This document shows positions 24,576-32,965 of a stretch of 64,000 nt of DNA, one piece after another (positions within the stretch are counted from its first letter, which is position 1; every line of letters starts with the position of its first letter). The stretch comes from Exilibacterium tricleocarpae. Its GTDB lineage: Bacteria > Pseudomonadota > Gammaproteobacteria > Pseudomonadales > Cellvibrionaceae. The notes under the pieces were generated by a model. The model was not told the origin of the DNA, made no database searches, and saw nothing but the letters and a program-made list of their open reading frames with translations. The stretch spans positions 29,851 through 93,850 of the forward strand of contig NZ_ML660108.1 of assembly GCF_007004655.1 (NCBI RefSeq), read 5' to 3'. Made by a program: the position numbers and the translations under genes.

Positions 24576-25661
24576 ATGAAAAAAGTAAGGCCAAAAAAAG
24601 CGGAGTCGAAAAAAATAGGGCCAAAATCCGCGGGCAACCAGGGCAACCAGGGCAACCAGGGCAACCAGGGCAACCAGGGCAACCAGGGCAACCAGGGCAA
24701 CCAGGGCAACCAGGGCAACCAGGGCAAACCGGCAGAGGCGCCCGGTTACTCCATTGGTGCGGTGACCCGCTATACCGGTTTATCGGCCCATACCCTGCGG
24801 GTATGGGAGCGGCGCTACGCCGATTTCTCCATTAGTCGCACGACCAATGGGCGGCGCCTGTATACCGAGGAGGACATCGCCCGTCTCAAGCTGATCAAGA
24901 AGCTGCTTGCCACCGGTCACAAGGTCAGCGAGCTACTGCCGCTGGCCATGGCGCAGCTCGAGGAGATGTGCTCCCTGTCGGTGAAAAGTGTGCCCCGGGT
25001 CGCAGTGTGGGGCGATTGGCTGCCGGGTGTGATGGAAAGGGACGGACAGGTTTTGTCGGCTCTGGAGATTGTGATCAGCACCGATTCCATCGCCACATTG
25101 AACAGTGGTCTCGATGCCGTCAGGGTGGATAGCTTGATTCTGGAGATGGACACTATCGAGCGCAAGAACCTGCGGTTTTTCCGCAATATGCAAAACCATG
25201 TGGCGCCGGGCCGGCTGGTGGTGGTGTATCACTATGCGCGCCGGGAGATTATTACCGAGTTGCGCGCCATGCGGGCGCAACTGCTGCGTGCGCCCATCGA
25301 CACCGGTCAATTGCTGCAGTGTGTGACGGCCGGTGCCGGCGCGCGGGAGAAACGCCGAGCGGAGATCGACGGCATTACATTGGCGGGCGAGGTGTCGCCG
25401 CCGCGGTTCAAACGTAAACAGTTGAGTTACCTGAGCAAAATCAGTACGGGGATCGACTGCGAGTGCCCGCAGCATCTGGCGAGCTTGATCCTGTCGTTGT
25501 CGGCGTTTGAGCGTTACAGCCAGCAGTGTGAGAGTCGCGATAGCGACGATGCGGCTTTGCACGGCGATATCTATCGTACTACTGCGGGGGTGCGGGCGTT
25601 GATGGAGGATATGCTCGGTCGTGTGATTGATGCTGAAGGGATTGAGTTGGATGAGGGTTGA
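24576..25661 (+). CDS. MerR-family regulator with GNQ repeat
   Basis: A 361-residue protein. The Lys-rich start is followed by ten perfect Gly-Asn-Gln repeats (20-49). A MerR helix-turn-helix comes next (YSIGAVTRYTGLSAHTLRVW from residue 58). The C-terminal 230 residues are arranged like the B12-binding half of CarH/LitR-type MerR proteins, but the cobalamin His motif is not evident. It may therefore sense something else or act as an apo-regulator. It is divergent from a sigma-70 factor, which suggests a paired regulatory switch. No strong ribosome binding site precedes the ATG. Confidence 0.75.
   Translation: MKKVRPKKAESKKIGPKSAGNQGNQGNQGNQGNQGNQGNQGNQGNQGNQGKPAEAPGYSIGAVTRYTGLSAHTLRVWERRYADFSISRTTNGRRLYTEEDIARLKLIKKLLATGHKVSELLPLAMAQLEEMCSLSVKSVPRVAVWGDWLPGVMERDGQVLSALEIVISTDSIATLNSGLDAVRVDSLILEMDTIERKNLRFFRNMQNHVAPGRLVVVYHYARREIITELRAMRAQLLRAPIDTGQLLQCVTAGAGAREKRRAEIDGITLAGEVSPPRFKRKQLSYLSKISTGIDCECPQHLASLILSLSAFERYSQQCESRDSDDAALHGDIYRTTAGVRALMEDMLGRVIDAEGIELDEG
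24633..24722 (+). repeat. Ten perfect tandem 9-bp repeats inside the merR-like gene
   Basis: The unit GGCAACCAG is repeated ten times without a change and encodes (Gly-Asn-Gln)10. Perfect identity suggests recent expansion by slippage or unequal exchange. A 9-bp unit changes protein length by three residues without shifting frame. Confidence 0.9.
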
Positions 25662-25738
25662 GCGTGGTCGGTGATAGTCCACATCTAAGTACCCATAAAT
25701 AATGTCTATGGGGCTATAATTTTATTGCGGAGTGTGGC

Positions 25739-25827
25739 GAATCAACTGTTCTCACTCCACCCCTGAGGGCTCGCGCACGGCTTCCCTGCCGTGCACGGTC
25801 TCAGCAGGGGGCGCCCTCAGTTGATTC
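25739..25827. repeat. Nested inverted repeats downstream of merR-like gene
   Basis: Three nested stems can be paired: GAATCAACTG/CAGTTGATTC (25739-25748 with 25818-25827), TGAGGGC/GCCCTCA (25764-25770 with 25813-25819, sharing two bases with the outer stem) and GCACGGC/GCCGTGC (25775-25781 with 25788-25794). This could be a dispersed palindromic element or a terminator for the merR-like gene. The rest of the 25662-25985 interval shows no supported gene. Confidence 0.5.
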
Positions 25828-25985
25828 TTCAGGCTTGCCTTCAGTTTTCTTCTCATGGCTTTTAAAAAGCTTGGAACAAGAAGCTCAGGGGTTAATCGCG
25901 AGCGCCCCGATTTCAAACAGGGCGGTATTGCAAAAAAATAGACCACTTCAAACAGTTGCGCGTAGGTAGATGGATTGATCAACGT

Positions 25986-27575
25986 CTACTTTTTATCTGC
26001 GTTGCGAGGCTGCAAACGGGTCTGAAAAACCGCTTTACCATCCACATCCGCCACTACCAGCGCAAGTGTTCCCTGTTTGTCGATCTGGATCTTTCCATAG
26101 TTCATCCATCGTCTGGCCCGTTCCCAGGTCTTCACGCTGTCGACTGTCTCCGGACCATAAAAAAACAACCGCTGGGTACCGAACGACGTATCGAAGCGGC
26201 GGTTGGGAAACAGGCCGGCGTTAAGTGGCCCGGTAACGGCTTCGTGAACAGTGAACTGCGGTGTATCGGCAAAGGGCTGATAGCGAAATACAGAGGCAAA
26301 ATGCACATCGGTCGTGATAAACAAAGCGTTGGCGTTAACGGTGCGCAGATGTTTAAGTATAACGGTGAGTTCTCGCTCGAACCCCGTTGCCGATTGCGGG
26401 ATACCGGTCGCCGTGGGAGCGCTATTGGCGTCGTCGTTGGCCCAACTGTCCCGCCCCAGCTCCGGTGGTGACCCGGTGGGAATCGATATGGGCACGCTCG
26501 ATACAATCACCTTCCAGGTGGCGTTGGAGTGCTCCAGCCCCTCCAGCAGCCATTGCAACTGTGTTTTGCCGAGCATGCTTTTGTTGCCGTCGCGGGTATC
26601 TTTGTCGAGATTGGCATCGCGATACTGGCGGTTGTCCAGCAGGAACAGCTCCAAGTGCCGGCCCCAGCGAATGCGGCGATAGAGCCGATGGGGTGCCGCC
26701 GGATCTTCGCGGATTGGGTTGTAATTGAGCAGTGCCTGCAAACCTATCGGCAGCAGTGCGGCACCGGGCGTATAGGGAGCGTCGTCGCGGGTGTCGTGGT
26801 GGGGACCGAAATCGTTAACGACCTCATGGTCGTCCCAGACCGCGTAATAGGGCAGTGAGGCAAGCAGTTTACGCAGTCCCGTGTCTTCGCGGTTGTATTT
26901 CCAGTGGGCCCAAAAGTTTTCCAGATCGGCTGCCGGTTGAAAGTGGCCGGGTACCTGCCGGTTGCCGTAGCGGCCGGTGGCTGTGCAGATGCCGTCGGCG
27001 TAAACCATATCGCCGAGACCGATAAAAAAATCGATGGGCTCGCGGTTGATAGCGTTAAAGATAGGAAAGCCTTCACGTGCGTCCCGGCAGACGTTTTGAC
27101 CCGCCAGGTCGCCACTCCAGGCGAAGTTTACCGGCACCCGCGCCGCTGCCGGCGGCGCTGTTTTAAAGTGCCCTGCGCTGTAGACCTGCGATCCGTCACT
27201 GTCCCGGTCCGCGCTGAACCAGACGCGGTAGCGATAACGCGTGCCGGGCCGGAGTTGGTCGAACAGGATTTTGCCGGTGAAGTCGGTGTCGGCCTCGACG
27301 CGGGCGTATCGGCGCAAAATCTTATCGCTCTGTTCGGCGCTGACTGTCGCGTGCATAAACGCGGCGGCGGAGGCCCGCGACCAGATGACGGCGTTGTTTT
27401 CAGTGACATCGCCCACGGCCACCCCGTGGCTTGGCAGCCGCTCGGGACTTTTCTGTGCCGCGGCCGGTAGTGGAAGCAGGCACAAGGCTATCGAAAACAG
27501 TATCAATATCGGTATTAACGGCAGCTTCAGCTCCGGCTTCAACACCGGTATCAACAGGCGGGCACTTCCACCCAT
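25986..27575 (-). CDS. phoD: PhoD-like alkaline phosphatase/phosphodiesterase
   Basis: From the Met preceded by AGGAAG this is 529 residues. The hydrophobic N-terminus (about 15-40, LPLIPILILFSIALCLLPLP) ends in AAA and is a signal peptide. A PhoD N-terminal domain follows (SHGVAVGDVTENNAVIWSRA), then the metallophosphatase core (GLGDMVYADGI; YAVWDDHEVVNDFG; FITTDVHFASVF) that binds Ca/Fe. It would release phosphate from organic phosphoesters in the periplasm or outside the cell. PhoD is often Tat-exported, but no clear twin-Arg motif is seen. No Pho box was recognised. Confidence 0.85.
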   Translation of the reverse strand: MGGSARLLIPVLKPELKLPLIPILILFSIALCLLPLPAAAQKSPERLPSHGVAVGDVTENNAVIWSRASAAAFMHATVSAEQSDKILRRYARVEADTDFTGKILFDQLRPGTRYRYRVWFSADRDSDGSQVYSAGHFKTAPPAAARVPVNFAWSGDLAGQNVCRDAREGFPIFNAINREPIDFFIGLGDMVYADGICTATGRYGNRQVPGHFQPAADLENFWAHWKYNREDTGLRKLLASLPYYAVWDDHEVVNDFGPHHDTRDDAPYTPGAALLPIGLQALLNYNPIREDPAAPHRLYRRIRWGRHLELFLLDNRQYRDANLDKDTRDGNKSMLGKTQLQWLLEGLEHSNATWKVIVSSVPISIPTGSPPELGRDSWANDDANSAPTATGIPQSATGFERELTVILKHLRTVNANALFITTDVHFASVFRYQPFADTPQFTVHEAVTGPLNAGLFPNRRFDTSFGTQRLFFYGPETVDSVKTWERARRWMNYGKIQIDKQGTLALVVADVDGKAVFQTRLQPRNADKK

Positions 27576-27793
27576 AGTCGCTTCCTTTTGCTTTTTGTGA
27601 CGTTCCACTGTAGTCAACACAGTTGACAATTACGTGACGGCGTCCCATTGGTGTCGAGGTGTCGCTGCCGGTAGATGCCCAAAGCTAAATATTCTCTATA
27701 TATCCTGCCAAAACCTGTGTATTGCCCCCATGTAGTAGTAGAGAATAAAACGCAGTCGTGCCGACTGCACCTATATATACGGAGAACCTATGT

Positions 27794-28180
27794 ATGAACG
27801 AACTTGTAGAGAGTCTTAGCAAAAAGCAACCGATTATCGGCGGCGGGAATTTTCGCGGTCTGGGGGCGTTTAAGGAACAAATCGATAAAGACTATGTGTT
27901 TATCAAGTTTACCGAGCCTCAGGGCAGTCTCGATCTGGCGATTCATCCCGATCCGAAAACGTCTGATTGGGAGAATGCGGACTTTGAAAACGGCACGGGT
28001 ACCGTGCACCTGGAAGGTGAAGTGGGTCTTAACTACGTCAAGTGCCGCCTGGTGGCCGATGTGAATCTGGAAAATCTCGAGGGGGAAGGCTATCTGGTGC
28101 CGCTTGAGGAAATGCCCGAATCTGCAGCCTATGAAGCGGCGCGGGAAAAGTACAGAAATCAAGAACAACCGACGGCTTGA
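27794..28180 (+). CDS. Acidic protein of unknown family, paralogue A
   Basis: A 128-residue acidic, soluble protein with no signal peptide or membrane segment. The start MNELVESLSKK follows GGAGAA and matches the start of the next gene, so it is preferred over an earlier ATG. About half of its residues match the gene at 28297 (MNELVE, FKEQID, VFIKFTE, LNYVK, and LENLEGEGYLVPLE almost exactly). It has an extra C-terminal helix (YEAAREKYRNQEQ). I do not recognise the family. The tandem copies indicate a local duplication. Confidence 0.65.
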   Translation: MNELVESLSKKQPIIGGGNFRGLGAFKEQIDKDYVFIKFTEPQGSLDLAIHPDPKTSDWENADFENGTGTVHLEGEVGLNYVKCRLVADVNLENLEGEGYLVPLEEMPESAAYEAAREKYRNQEQPTA

Positions 28181-28296
28181 CTCTGCGGGGACCAACATGT
28201 TTTAAACCCCAAGCCGTTCTAAACCCTGAGCGATTGCAAACTATTCAATTGTCACCGGTATATCGAAAAACCACCTGTTAACGAGGAGCAACACCA

Positions 28297-28635
28297 ATGA
28301 ATGAATTAGTCGAATTTCTTACCAAACCCCAGCGCGTTATCAACGGTAGTAACAGTAAAGGCGTGCAGGATTTTAAAGACCAGATCGACCGCGGTTACGT
28401 ATTTGTCAAATTTACGGAAACCAAAGGCGGCACCGATCTGGGCGTGCGTATGGACCCGGACAGTTGCGATATTTCAAAGGCGGATTTTGAAGCCGCAACC
28501 GGTAGTGTGCATATTGAGGGCGATCTGGAACTCAATTATGTCAAGGTGCGGTGCAAGGCGGATATCAACTTGGAGAACCTGGAAGGCGAGGGTTACCTGG
28601 TGCCGCTGGAAGATGATGAGGAGAGCGCCGCTTAG
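28297..28635 (+). CDS. Acidic protein of unknown family, paralogue B
   Basis: A 112-residue acidic protein with ribosome binding site GAGGAG. It is a tandem paralogue of the preceding gene and lacks that protein's C-terminal helix. Its end DDEESAA is very acidic. The pattern of short alternating strands (YVFVKFTE, TGSVHIEGDLELNYVKVR) suggests a small beta-rich fold. No catalytic motif is visible. A hairpin at 28696 may end the transcript of the pair. Confidence 0.65.
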   Translation: MNELVEFLTKPQRVINGSNSKGVQDFKDQIDRGYVFVKFTETKGGTDLGVRMDPDSCDISKADFEAATGSVHIEGDLELNYVKVRCKADINLENLEGEGYLVPLEDDEESAA

Positions 28636-28695
28636 CGGTGGTTCCGGGTAATATGGTGGTGGCATGGGGTTGGTTTGTGGCACTCTCTGGCATAG

Positions 28696-28732
28696 GCCAG
28701 AGCAAAAATGAAAAGACAATTCTTGCTCTGGC
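28696..28732 (+). terminator. 10-bp hairpin after the tandem paralogues
   Basis: GCCAGAGCAA / TTGCTCTGGC pairs perfectly over 10 bp with a 17-base loop. It lies 60 bp after the second paralogue and just before the MITE-like element. There is no T-run. Confidence 0.4.
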
Positions 28733-28734
28733 TC

Positions 28735-29012
28735 GCATGGCACTTGCTTCAAACGCCTACTTCTGGAATTTAAGAGGATTTGCGCCGATTTATCGACCCC
28801 TGCTCAGTCGTATCGGACTTGACTAAGAATACTTTGGGTAGGCCTGCCTCTGGAGGGGGCTTTCAGAAACTCTCGACAGCAGGGATGCTGTCGTGAAGTC
28901 CCCATGGATGGGTTCACGACGTGTTTCTGAAAGCCCCCTCCAGAGGCAGGCCGGTCAATTAGCACGTCTTTGTTTGACTACCAGAAGTAGGTGTCTAGAG
29001 CGAGCGCCATTC
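28735..29012. mobile_element. MITE-like element, third copy (inverted, diverged)
   Basis: It is read in the opposite orientation to the copy at 21146. The central palindrome around GGGGGCTTTCAGAAAC, the loop with GACAGCAGGGATGCTGTC, and the flanking block TTTATCGACC..GACTAAGAATA all have counterparts in that copy. The outer ends (GCATGGCACTTGCTTCAAA and AGCGAGCGCCATTC) are worn, and the inner pair CGCCTACTTCTGG/CCAGAAGTAGGTG is well kept. No target duplication can be made out. Confidence 0.7.
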
Positions 29013-29025
29013 TGGTCTGACCCCG

Positions 29026-29085
29026 TACCGTGCCACTGCGTGCCGCGCTATTCTGGACCGTGCCGCCGCGCATCGCGCTATTCCA
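29026..29085. repeat. Two tandem ~30-bp repeats
   Basis: ACCGTGCC..CGCGCTATTC appears twice with a 30-bp period (29026-29055 and 29056-29085), and a third partial start (ATTGTGCCGTG) follows. The motif GACCCCGTACCGTGCC before it links this spot to the repeat family at 58-119 and 17080. Confidence 0.5.
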
Positions 29086-29140
29086 TATTGTGCCGTGTGT
29101 CCGATCATCGGCGTAATGCAAGTCAGACTGCACGGCCCGA

Positions 29141-29509
29141 CTAACCGGGTTGCCAGAGTTCTATCTTATTGCCCTCCGGGTCGATAAACCAACCGAAACG
29201 GCCATAGTCGTAGTCTTCTATGCCGCCCACCAGGGTCGCGCCGCCGGCTTCGACCTGCTTGAGGGCTGTGGCCAGGTCGTCGACAATCAGGTTGATCATA
29301 AATGGCTTGGTGGAGGGGCTGAAGTAACGACTGTTCTCATCGAACGGCCCCCAGACACTGAAACTGTTGCCGGGTAAGTCCGCGCGGTTAAATTCGACCC
29401 CGCCCTGTTCGTTGATGGCCAGGCCCAGGTGGCGCGCATACCACTGGCTGAGCTGTTGCCGGTCCCGGCATTTGAAGAATACTCCGCCTATACCCAGCGC
29501 TTTAGCCAT
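29141..29509 (-). CDS. VOC / glyoxalase-like protein
   Basis: At 122 residues this is a compact VOC protein: GIGGVFFKCRDRQQLSQWYA opens the first unit, PFMINLIVDDLATALKQVEA the second, and the C-terminal FGWFIDPEGNKIELWQP gives the conserved DPxGN-E strand. The fold is sure; the reaction is not. It is often annotated as glyoxalase/bleomycin-resistance-like. It stands alone between a repeat region and a membrane-protein gene. Confidence 0.8.
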   Translation of the reverse strand: MAKALGIGGVFFKCRDRQQLSQWYARHLGLAINEQGGVEFNRADLPGNSFSVWGPFDENSRYFSPSTKPFMINLIVDDLATALKQVEAGGATLVGGIEDYDYGRFGWFIDPEGNKIELWQPG

Positions 29510-29592
29510 ACCTTCCCCTGCTACCGAAGTCGGTTGTCAGTGATTCACTGTACCAGTTAGCCGCTGGTTTGGCGACCGCAGAACCGAGTGCG

Positions 29593-30039
29593 CTAAGCCG
29601 CCCGGCGCCAGATAAACGGTCGCTTGTAAGCGTACATATTCAATGCCGACAACATCAACGTCGCGTAACCCAGCTCAAAGAGATAGTAGCCGTCCAGGGC
29701 CGATACCTCGCCGTAGCGTTTGACCCCCAACGCCGGCAATAGCACTGAATATAGCAGGGTCTCCAGCAGGGCCACATAAAAAAAGTAGCGCCAGAACACC
29801 ATGGTGTAGATGGGTTTGTAGTAGGCAAATCCGAACAGCCCCACGGTCGCCACCACCGACACCGCCACATCGAGCGTATCCAGCAGCGTCTGGCCCTCCA
29901 ACTGGGGCAGGGCGATCATGGCGATAAGCATGGCGCTGGCGTTGAACCAACAGTAAAATTTCCACCAAAATGAGTTGCTGCGCCCGGGATCGCCCTTGTC
30001 GAGATCGGAGGTGGGTGGTTTATAGGGGTCCTGGTCCAT
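29593..30039 (-). CDS. Small four-helix membrane protein, unknown
   Basis: A 148-residue protein. The proline-rich polar start (MDQDPYKPPTSDLDKGD) is a pattern common in bacterial DUF membrane proteins. Four hydrophobic helices follow (FWWKFYCWFNASAMLIAMIA; LDVAVSVVATVGLFGFAYY; YFFYVALLETLLYSVLLPAL; YYLFELGYATLMLSALNMYA) and a basic end (KRPFIWRRAA). I do not recognise a function. Confidence 0.65.
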   Translation of the reverse strand: MDQDPYKPPTSDLDKGDPGRSNSFWWKFYCWFNASAMLIAMIALPQLEGQTLLDTLDVAVSVVATVGLFGFAYYKPIYTMVFWRYFFYVALLETLLYSVLLPALGVKRYGEVSALDGYYLFELGYATLMLSALNMYAYKRPFIWRRAA

Positions 30040-30165
30040 TGCGATTGTCTCTGCGGTGGCGACCTGTCAAGTTAGCAAACCGGGGCGCCGAATAAAAGCG
30101 AGTAAATCACAGTGGGCTATAGCACAATAGGGCGTTTTGCAGGCAGGGAATCCGGAGAATAAGTG

Positions 30166-32493
30166 ATGAACAATGTGGTCAAGGGGGGGCTATTGCTGCT
30201 ATTGGCGGTGGCGGCGATCGGCCTGGGGTTGCTCGTTACGCGGATCGGCTTTAATACCATCCAGGAGATGCGCCAGTTGGAGCGGGTACCGGCCACCAAG
30301 GTCGCTGCCGCATTGGCCGGCGAGGTCAATATCACCGCCCGTGCGGAGGTGGACCAGCCACTGCTCAGCAGTCGTTACAGTCGCACGCCCAGCATTTACT
30401 ACCGCTATCTCAAGGAAGAAGAAAAGCGCGATAGCGATGGCAAAACCTCCTGGAGCACGGTTATCGATGTGGCCGAGGCAGTGGATTTCTGGCTGGTGGA
30501 CGACAGCGGCCGCGTGCGGGTGCAGGCCGGCAGCGATGTTAGGGGTATCGACTGGTCAGTGACCCGCAGCCTGCGTCAACACAGCGGCAAATACCGTCAC
30601 ACGGAGTGGCGGGTTGAGCCCGGCAATACGCTGTTTGTCTTTGGATTTGCCCGCCAGGCGCCGGTTGGTCAAGTGAGGGGCGCACCGGGTGAATTGTCTG
30701 TGGGGTTCTCCACACCCGGCCATTACAGCCCGATTATCTCTACCTTCGGCCTCGCCCATGAGAGCGCCGGCATGGGTAATTACGGCCTGTTGGCGTTGTG
30801 GGGTGGGCTGGCCCTGGTGTCGCTCGGCGTATTCGGCGGCATTTGCGCACTGCGGATTCACCGCCTGCTGGTCTATCTGTCGATACTGACATTGGTGCTG
30901 ACCCTGGTGCTGGTGCAATTGGCATTGACCATGATGCGCCAGGACCTTACCAACGGTCTGGAACGCTACCAGCGCCAGGCTGCGGCGGCGACCACGCTGT
31001 TGGAGCGCCAGTTGCGCGCCGGCGGCCTGTCCTGGCAGGGTTGGGCCGATGCCGGCGACTTTACCGGGCCCGCCTACGCCGCGCTGCCCCCGGCCGAACG
31101 CCTGCGTTTGCGTGAGGTGCGTTTAAATCTGGCGGCAGCCCACCAGCGCCTGTTGCAGCACCTGCAGGCGACACCGGAAAAGTGGCTGGTGCCGCTGTGG
31201 GATATCACCGCCCCGCCGGCGCCCGCGGCACTGCCGGCCGCCGATCGCGACGAACTGGCCCGGCGCGCTGCGGCCTATCTGCCCACGCGTCTCAGCGGTG
31301 CGCTGCTGTGGCTGGCCTTTGGCGGCGGCTTGCTGGCGGCGGTGGTCCTGACCGGGTACGGCTTTCGCCAGGTGCGTTACAAGCGCTTGATCGAAAACAT
31401 TCCCACCAGTAAAACGTTAGGCGTGAGCTGCGGTCTTGCCGAGGTAAAAGGCAAGGTGGTGCTGCCGCCGGATGGCACGCCCTTGCAGGCGCCTCTCAGT
31501 GGCGCCGACTGTACCTGGTATGACTATAAAGTGGAAGAAAAGCGCGGCAGCGGTAAGAACAGCCGCTGGGTAACCTTGGAGGAGCGCACCGAGCAGCGGC
31601 GGTTTCACTGTCGCGACGACGAGGGCCGGGTCGGCATCGACCCCAAAGGGGCCGATATCATCAGCCGGCACCGAGTGGTGCGGCGCGAAGGCCGGCTGCG
31701 TTACCGAGAGAACAGCCTGCGCCTGGCGGATGCGCTCTATGCTATCGGCTTTGCCGATATCGACCGGCAGCGGCCGGATACCCTGGTGCTGAAGGCCGGC
31801 GCCGCGCACGAGCCGTTTATCCTCAGTAACTACGACGAGGCCACGGTCATGCTGCGCAAGGCCCGCTGGGGTATGTTTAGCCTGAATATGGCGTTTGTGG
31901 GGTTGTTGCTGGCGCTGTTGATGGGCTTTGGTTACAGCGGCAGCTTCGCCGCCACCGACTTTCTGGCGGCGGCACTGGTCGCCCCCGGCTATATGCTGTT
32001 GCTGATGCTGATTTTGCATTACAACGATTTGATTTACCTGCGCGAGCGGGCCCAGCGCAACCTGGCCAATATCCAGGTATCGCTGCGCAAGCGCAAAAAC
32101 CTGGTGCCCAATCTGGAAAAGCTGTGCCGGCGTTACCTAGCCCATGAGCGCGGTTTGACCGAGATGCTGACGCGGATGCGCACCGCCCACGGCAGTTCAC
32201 TTGATGACCCGGGGCAGATGCCGTTGTTCCTCAGTGTGCTGCACAGTATCGGCGAGCAATTCAAAGCGACGCTGGAGGACTATCCGGCGCTGCAGGGCAA
32301 CAAAATTGTCGGCAAACTACTGGCGTCCATCACGCGGCTGGAAAATGAACTCTCGTTACTGCGCGCCGGTTACAACGACGCGGTGGAACTCTACAACGCG
32401 AGAATTGCCAGCTTTCCGGACCTGGCATTTGCGCGCCCGTTTCAGTTTACCGCTTTACCTTTCCTGCACGATATATCGCCCGCCGGCGGGTGA
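30166..32493 (+). CDS. GIDE-LemA fusion membrane protein
   Basis: A 775-residue multi-domain membrane protein. After a first helix (about 6-26), residues about 60-150 and 430-520 each resemble the GIDE domain found beside E3-ligase-like MULAN proteins (YYRYLKEEEKRDS, DSGRVRVQAG; CTWYDYKVEEKRGS, DEGRVGIDPKG). Helices lie at about 200-255, 385-400 and 565-625. The C-terminal 170 residues are a LemA domain (YNDLIYLRERAQRNLANIQ; NLVPNLEKLCRRYLAHE; YNDAVELYNARIASFPDLAF). LemA and GIDE proteins are usually separate neighbours. ATG at 30166 is better spaced from GGAG than the GTG just before it. Function unknown; an envelope scaffold is inferred. Confidence 0.8.
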   Translation: MNNVVKGGLLLLLAVAAIGLGLLVTRIGFNTIQEMRQLERVPATKVAAALAGEVNITARAEVDQPLLSSRYSRTPSIYYRYLKEEEKRDSDGKTSWSTVIDVAEAVDFWLVDDSGRVRVQAGSDVRGIDWSVTRSLRQHSGKYRHTEWRVEPGNTLFVFGFARQAPVGQVRGAPGELSVGFSTPGHYSPIISTFGLAHESAGMGNYGLLALWGGLALVSLGVFGGICALRIHRLLVYLSILTLVLTLVLVQLALTMMRQDLTNGLERYQRQAAAATTLLERQLRAGGLSWQGWADAGDFTGPAYAALPPAERLRLREVRLNLAAAHQRLLQHLQATPEKWLVPLWDITAPPAPAALPAADRDELARRAAAYLPTRLSGALLWLAFGGGLLAAVVLTGYGFRQVRYKRLIENIPTSKTLGVSCGLAEVKGKVVLPPDGTPLQAPLSGADCTWYDYKVEEKRGSGKNSRWVTLEERTEQRRFHCRDDEGRVGIDPKGADIISRHRVVRREGRLRYRENSLRLADALYAIGFADIDRQRPDTLVLKAGAAHEPFILSNYDEATVMLRKARWGMFSLNMAFVGLLLALLMGFGYSGSFAATDFLAAALVAPGYMLLLMLILHYNDLIYLRERAQRNLANIQVSLRKRKNLVPNLEKLCRRYLAHERGLTEMLTRMRTAHGSSLDDPGQMPLFLSVLHSIGEQFKATLEDYPALQGNKIVGKLLASITRLENELSLLRAGYNDAVELYNARIASFPDLAFARPFQFTALPFLHDISPAGG

Positions 32494-32503
32494 GTGATTG
32501 AGG

Positions 32504-32965
32504 TTACTCCGCGATATCGTCGGGGAGTTCCGGATAAGAGGGGATGGTGTCGCTAAGCGGTTGCCAGTCTACCTTGCTGTTGACACAGACATCGGCGACG
32601 GGCTTTGCATCGTGAGCGCTGTCGACACAGGCCAGGGCGATGCTCAGGTAGTCACCGCCGTCTTTGGCGAAATTCATCAGCCGCGAACCACAGTGACTGC
32701 AGAAGGCGCGAATACCGCCGGTGGAGTCATACTCCCGCAAGTGTTCTTTGCCGCGGATAAAACGCAGCGTCTCGCGCCGGGCAAACGCCTGGGTGGCAAA
32801 CGCGGCGCCGTGGGATTTTCGACAGCGGCTGCAATGGCAGTTAAAAACCATGCCGGGAATCAACTCGGCTTCGAACTCAATCGCACCGCACACACAACTG
32901 CCGTTTATTGAGAGGCTCTTTCGGTCCGCAGCGGCGGTTATAACCTCACATTTCAAAAGTGACAT
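32504..32965 (-). CDS. GFA-family (CENP-V/GFA) zinc protein
   Basis: At 153 residues from MSLLKCEVIT, this shows the GFA zinc ligands: GSCVCGAIEF, then CHCSRCRKSHG, and a C-terminal FCSHCGSRL. The family is named after a glutathione-dependent formaldehyde-activating enzyme, but most members have unproven activity. Its start overlaps the end of the TonB receptor gene by 20 bp, which suggests one transcript with the receptor and the P450. Confidence 0.8.
   Translation of the reverse strand: MSLLKCEVITAAADRKSLSINGSCVCGAIEFEAELIPGMVFNCHCSRCRKSHGAAFATQAFARRETLRFIRGKEHLREYDSTGGIRAFCSHCGSRLMNFAKDGGDYLSIALACVDSAHDAKPVADVCVNSKVDWQPLSDTIPSYPELPDDIAE

Noticed and set aside
24633-24722. CRISPR array or satellite made of the 9-bp repeat
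   Set aside because: The units are contiguous with no spacers and lie in frame within a coding region, so this is a coding microsatellite.
24563-24835. Collagen-like (GQP)n protein in the alternative frame
   Set aside because: The frame is short, has no ribosome binding site, and ends within the helix-turn-helix coding region of the real gene.
25752-25982. 76-codon minus-strand frame after the merR-like gene
   Set aside because: It runs through the nested inverted repeats, has no ribosome binding site and no recognisable motif. It could be debris of a mobile element but cannot be supported as a gene.
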